From assembly GCA_019237595.1 (NCBI GenBank), contig JAFAGU010000160.1, positions 1 through 8,595 of the forward strand: a stretch of 8,595 nt of DNA, read 5' to 3'. Source of the DNA: Betaproteobacteria bacterium. GTDB taxonomy: Bacteria; Pseudomonadota; Gammaproteobacteria; Burkholderiales; SG8-39. Below are positions 5,324 to 8,595 of this stretch, in pieces. The position numbers and the translations under genes are program-made. Within the stretch, counting starts at the first letter, position 1. Each line of letters opens with the position of its first letter. Below the pieces are notes generated by a model that was not told where the DNA came from, did not search any database, and worked only from the letters and a program-made list of their open reading frames with translations.

Positions 5324-7558
5324 CTGGAAAAGGATCCGGTCTGCGGCATGGCCGCCGACCCCGCCGCCGCGGCGGGGTCGGCGGAGCACGAGGGCACGAC
5401 CTACTATTTCTGCTCGAAGCACTGCCTGCATTCCTTCCAGGCGGATCCGCTTCGCTTTCTCGCCCCGGGCAAGGCGAAGAAGCCGCCACCCGCGCACGGG
5501 ACTTTCACATGCCCGATGCATCCGGAGATCGTGCAGGAGGGGCCGGGGTCGTGCCCCAAGTGCGGCATGTCGCTCGTCCCCATGGATGGGGGCGAGGCGG
5601 ACGACGCGGAGCTCCGCGACCACGTCCGCCGCCTCTGGGTGAGCGCGCTCCTCAGCGCGCCGCTCGTCGTGCTCGCGATGGCGCCGATGATCGGCGTGCC
5701 GATCCATTTCGCGGGCGAGCAGTACGTCGAGTTCGTCCTCGCCACGCCGGTGGTCGCGTGGGGCGCCGCGCCGTTCTTCCGCAAGTTCCGGCTTTCGCTC
5801 CTGCACCGCAGCCCCAACATGTACACGCTCATCGGCCTGGGCGTCGGGGTGGCCTACCTCTATAGCGTCGCCGCGGTCTTCGCGCCGGGTGTGTTCCCCG
5901 AGCAATTCAGGATGCACGACGGGCGAGTCGGTGGGTACTTCGAGGCCGCGGCCGTCATCGTCACGCTCGTGATGCTGGGCGAAGTTCTGCAGCTGCGCGC
6001 GATCGGCCAGACGAGCCAGGCGATCCGCCAGCTCCTCGCGCTCGCGCCGGGCACGGCGACGCGCATCGACGGCGCGGACGAGCATGCCGTCCCGCTCGCC
6101 GAGGTCCGGGTCGGCGACCGCCTGCGCGTGCGTCCGGGCGAAAAAATTCCCGTGGACGGCGTCGTGCTGGAGGGCGCCTCGCACGTCGACGAATCCATGC
6201 TGACCGGAGAGCCAGTGCCGGCGGCGAAGAAGGCGGGCGATCGGCTCACCGGCGCGACGCTGAACGGGCAGGGAACGCTCGTCATGCGCGCCGAGCGCGT
6301 CGGCTCCGAAACGCTCCTCGCGCGCATCGTCCACATGGTGTCGGAGGCGCAGCGCACGAAGGCGCCGGTGCAGCGGCTCGCCGACGAGGTCGCGAAGTAC
6401 TTCGTCGCTTCGGTGATCGCCGCCGCCGTGCTGACGGCGATCGGCTGGCTCGCCTTCGGTCCGCAGCCCGCGCTCGCCTACGCGCTCGTGAACGCGGTGT
6501 CCGTCCTCATCATCGCCTGCCCGTGCGCGGTGGGGCTCGCGACGCCGATCTCCATCACGGTGGCGATGGGCGAGGCGGCGAAGCGCGGGGTGCTCTTCCG
6601 CAACGCCGAAGCGGTCGAGAAGCTGCGCGAGGTCGACACGCTCGTCGTGGACAAGACCGGCACGCTCACCGTTGGCAAGCCGAGGCTCGTGTCGTTCGTC
6701 ACGGCCTCCTCGTCTCTCGGAGAAGGCGAGCTCCTGCGGCTCGCGGCCTCGGTCGAGCGCGCGAGCGAGCATCCGCTCGCGCAGGCGGTGGTCGAAGCCG
6801 CGGCCGCAAAGGGCCTCGCGCTTGCTCCGGTGCAGGACTTCTTCGCGATGACGGGGCAGGGGGTCGTCGGCTCGGTCGAGGGCCGGCAGGTCGCGGTCGG
6901 GAGCCCTCGCATGATGCAGGCGAGCGCCGTGCCGCCCGCGCTTTCCGGCGAGGCGATGCTCGTGGCGATCGACGGCCAGGTACTCGCCGGGTTCTCCGTC
7001 GCCGACCCGATCAAGGACACGACCCGCGAGGCGGTGCGCGCCCTGAAGGCGCAAGGCGTCCGCATCGTGATGGTCTCCGGAGACTCGAAGGCGAACGCGG
7101 AGGCCGTGGGACGCGAGCTCGCGCTCGACGAGGCGCTCGGCGAAGTCCTGCCCGAGCGCAAGGCCGAGATCGTGAAGGCCATGCAGGCCGCCGGCCGCGT
7201 CGTCGCCATGGCGGGCGACGGCATCAACGACGCGCCGGCGCTCGCCCAGGCGAACGTCGGCATCGCCATGGGAACGGGGACGGACGTCGCGATCGAGAGC
7301 GCGGGCGTCACGCTCGTGAAGGGCGACCTGCGCGCGATCGCGCGCGCCATGGCGCTCTCGCGCGCGACGATGCGCAACGTGAAGCAGAACCTCTTCTTCG
7401 CCTTCGTCTACAACGCGGTCGGCGTGCCGGTCGCCGCGGGCGTGCTCTATCCCTTCTTCGGCGTGCTGCTCTCGCCCATGTTCGCCGCTGCGGCGATGGC
7501 GATGAGCTCGGTGTCCGTGGTCACGAACGCGCTGCGGCTGCGGCGCGCGCGGGCCTGA
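5324..7558 (+). CDS. P1B-type copper-transporting ATPase with YHS and HMBD N-terminal domains (CopA-like)
   Basis: This is an inner-membrane pump that exports monovalent copper (or silver) using ATP. Counting from CTG 5324 (744 residues), a YHS domain covers about 4-45 (DPVCGM 4-9, CSKHC 30-34) and an HMBD covers about 60-85 (CPMHP 63-67, CPKCGM 77-82). No GMTCxxC (HMA) domain is present. The core is complete: TGE 294-296, CPC 399-401 in the ion-binding helix, phosphorylated Asp443 in DKTGT, HP 483-484 and GDGIND 631-636. YN in TM7 and MSS in TM8 near the C-terminus support Cu(I) specificity. The start is unusual. The first ATG (5348) would cut through DPVCGM; the reading frame upstream is open only to a TGA at 5312-5314, and CTG 5324, one base after the previous stop, is the only plausible start that keeps the motif. 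ATG 5348 (736 residues) is the alternative. The 3' end overlaps the convergent transglycosylase gene by 38 bases. Confidence 0.93.
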   Translation: MEKDPVCGMAADPAAAAGSAEHEGTTYYFCSKHCLHSFQADPLRFLAPGKAKKPPPAHGTFTCPMHPEIVQEGPGSCPKCGMSLVPMDGGEADDAELRDHVRRLWVSALLSAPLVVLAMAPMIGVPIHFAGEQYVEFVLATPVVAWGAAPFFRKFRLSLLHRSPNMYTLIGLGVGVAYLYSVAAVFAPGVFPEQFRMHDGRVGGYFEAAAVIVTLVMLGEVLQLRAIGQTSQAIRQLLALAPGTATRIDGADEHAVPLAEVRVGDRLRVRPGEKIPVDGVVLEGASHVDESMLTGEPVPAAKKAGDRLTGATLNGQGTLVMRAERVGSETLLARIVHMVSEAQRTKAPVQRLADEVAKYFVASVIAAAVLTAIGWLAFGPQPALAYALVNAVSVLIIACPCAVGLATPISITVAMGEAAKRGVLFRNAEAVEKLREVDTLVVDKTGTLTVGKPRLVSFVTASSSLGEGELLRLAASVERASEHPLAQAVVEAAAAKGLALAPVQDFFAMTGQGVVGSVEGRQVAVGSPRMMQASAVPPALSGEAMLVAIDGQVLAGFSVADPIKDTTREAVRALKAQGVRIVMVSGDSKANAEAVGRELALDEALGEVLPERKAEIVKAMQAAGRVVAMAGDGINDAPALAQANVGIAMGTGTDVAIESAGVTLVKGDLRAIARAMALSRATMRNVKQNLFFAFVYNAVGVPVAAGVLYPFFGVLLSPMFAAAAMAMSSVSVVTNALRLRRARA
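5352..5384 (+). repeat. Perfect 15-bp inverted repeat inside the YHS coding region
   Basis: Bases 5352-5366 are exactly complementary to 5370-5384, leaving a three-base loop (5367-5369). The stem is nearly all G-C. It lies 28 bases after the putative CTG start and four bases after the first ATG of the ATPase gene, and it encodes the Ala/Pro-rich segment between DPVCGM and the YHS cysteines. There is no T-run, so it is not an intrinsic terminator as such. It could slow ribosomes, protect a processed mRNA end, or be a by-product of Ala/Pro/Gly codon choice. Confidence 0.8.
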
Positions 7559-8595
7559 CGCCGCAGGTCTCGAGGTCGGCCTCGCCGCCCGCGGCGAGGC
7601 CCTGGAAGAGGGTCCAGAGCTTCTCGTCCACGCGCGCCTCGCGGGGATGGGGTTTGGGCCGGTCGAAGCGCCCGGCGGCGCGCGGGCCGGCGTTGTACAC
7701 CGCGTAGGCCGCGCGCGGCACGCGGCGCGGGTCGCCCGCCTTCTCGGCATACGGGATCGCGTAGTCCTTCACGTAGCGAAGCAGGATTTGCGCGCCGGCG
7801 CGCGCGTTGTAGGCGGTGTCCCATCGCAGGCGGTTGACGTCGTAGAAGCCGCGCCAGACGTGCTGGTTGATCTGCATGAGGCCGATGCTGCCGGCGGCGG
7901 AGCGCAGGTACGTCACCTTGCCGCCCCGAGCGACGTACTGGTGCCAGCAGCTCTCGATGAGCGCGGTGGCCGGCACGAGGCTCTCGTAGATGGCGTCGTA
8001 TGGCGCGGCGAGCTCTGCGCGGGCTTCCTCAGCCGCGGCGGTCGAGCGAAGGAGCGCGCCGAGGCGCTTCTCGTATTCGCCGAGCTCGGAGCGGGCGGGC
8101 ACCCAGCGGTCGAGCGGACGCTCGCCCTCGGCGGTGCGCACGAAAAATGGCAGCGACGAGCCTTTCTCCGGAATCGGCTGGAAGCCGAAGAGGCGGGCGA
8201 GCTCCGGATCGACCGCCCAGCCGTGCGCAAGCGGATCGGAAGCCTCCGCGGGCGCGAGCGTGCGGGCGAGCCGGCGCAAGCCGTCCGCGGAGAGCGGCAG
8301 CCCCGGCGCCGCCTGCTCGAGCGCGAGCAGCGCGTCGCCCGCGTCGACGAAGAGCGCGTAGCGCAGCACTGATTTAGCGAGCAGGCCCGAGGTCTGCGCC
8401 TCGGAAAGGATGCCGCGCAGCCCGCCCCAGGCCTCGAGGAAGAGCTCGCGCACCGGGCCGCCGCCTACCGCGGGATCGCCGCCGAGGAGCGCCACGAGCC
8501 GATAGCGCGTGTCGAGGAGCAGCGTGAAGAGGCGGCCGCGGAAGGCGCCGTCTTCGCTCTCGAGCGCCGCATGGCGGATGGCGTACACAAGGAAC
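7521..8595 (-). CDS. Lytic transglycosylase, SLT domain (5' end beyond window)
   Basis: The C-terminal part of a murein lytic transglycosylase, which cleaves the MurNAc-GlcNAc bond of peptidoglycan with formation of an anhydro sugar. Counting from an in-frame GTG at 8588-8586, the SLT domain spans about residues 195-305, with the catalytic Glu212 in ALIES, SIGLMQI (234-240) and YNAGP (298-302). The frame stays open to the right edge and no Shine-Dalgarno is visible before the GTG, so the true start probably lies outside the window. The preceding 190 residues are rich in helix-forming Ala, Leu and Glu, and I recognise no domain in them. Between the catalytic Glu and the GLMQ motif there are about 22 residues with an Arg/Gly/Lys-rich segment, a little longer than usual. 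The last 12 codons and the stop overlap the end of the ATPase gene. Function is confident, the subfamily is not. Confidence 0.88.
   Translation of the reverse strand, partial: FLVYAIRHAALESEDGAFRGRLFTLLLDTRYRLVALLGGDPAVGGGPVRELFLEAWGGLRGILSEAQTSGLLAKSVLRYALFVDAGDALLALEQAAPGLPLSADGLRRLARTLAPAEASDPLAHGWAVDPELARLFGFQPIPEKGSSLPFFVRTAEGERPLDRWVPARSELGEYEKRLGALLRSTAAAEEARAELAAPYDAIYESLVPATALIESCWHQYVARGGKVTYLRSAAGSIGLMQINQHVWRGFYDVNRLRWDTAYNARAGAQILLRYVKDYAIPYAEKAGDPRRVPRAAYAVYNAGPRAAGRFDRPKPHPREARVDEKLWTLFQGLAAGGEADLETCGVRPARAAAAARS

Noticed and set aside
5352..5384. Intrinsic terminator ending the cytochrome operon before the ATPase
   Set aside because: The stem is strong but no T-run follows on either strand, and it lies within conserved YHS coding sequence.
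3439..5397. Open frame of 652 codons on the minus strand under the propeller gene
   Set aside because: His/Arg/Val-rich shadow frame without a domain. The plus-strand frame has a signal peptide, heme motif and propeller repeats.
5276..7750. Open frame of 824 codons on the minus strand across the ATPase gene
   Set aside because: It is a high-GC shadow: Arg/His/Asp/Ala-rich with no recognisable domain, while the plus strand encodes a complete P-type ATPase with all motifs.

Overview
The window is GC-rich and densely packed, and fits a betaproteobacterium. The basis is the high GC with strong third-position G/C bias, the persulfide dioxygenase-rhodanese fusion, a c-type cytochrome operon, and a tRNA-Ala(GGC)/tRNA-Glu(UUC) tandem. 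This placement comes from gene types and base composition, not from a search. No phage, transposon, CRISPR or integrase signal is visible.

Layout. Positions 1-612 (+) hold the 3' part of a persulfide dioxygenase-rhodanese fusion, which runs in from the left edge. It overlaps by 4 bases (GTGA) with gltX, glutamyl-tRNA synthetase (609-1982, +). gltX meets a minus-strand lipoprotein alpha/beta hydrolase (1979-2836) tail to tail, and the two stop codons share one CTAG. A 92-base divergent gap follows and carries a strong extended -10 promoter for tRNA-Ala(GGC) (2929-3004) and tRNA-Glu(UUC) (3038-3113).

With no terminator visible, three plus-strand genes follow closely: a small secreted cytochrome c (3159-3506); a secreted fusion of a carboxypeptidase-regulatory-like domain, a heme-c domain and a seven-repeat Vgb-like propeller (3508-5322); and a P1B-type copper ATPase with N-terminal YHS and HMBD metal-binding domains (5324-7558). 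The ATPase seems to start at a CTG directly after the upstream stop codon. On the minus strand, an SLT-type lytic transglycosylase runs in from the right edge and ends inside the last 38 bases of the ATPase gene.

How it fits together. The left half is housekeeping: sulfide/persulfide oxidation, Glu-tRNA charging, and the tRNA-Glu substrate itself about 1 kb downstream of its synthetase. The most interesting part is 3159-7558, a probable operon that joins two secreted c-type cytochrome proteins (one fused to a propeller of unknown substrate) to a copper exporter. Its biochemical job cannot be read from the sequence. A periplasmic redox module whose electrons pass from the propeller-heme protein to the small cytochrome c is the simplest reading, with the ATPase supplying or removing copper in the same compartment.
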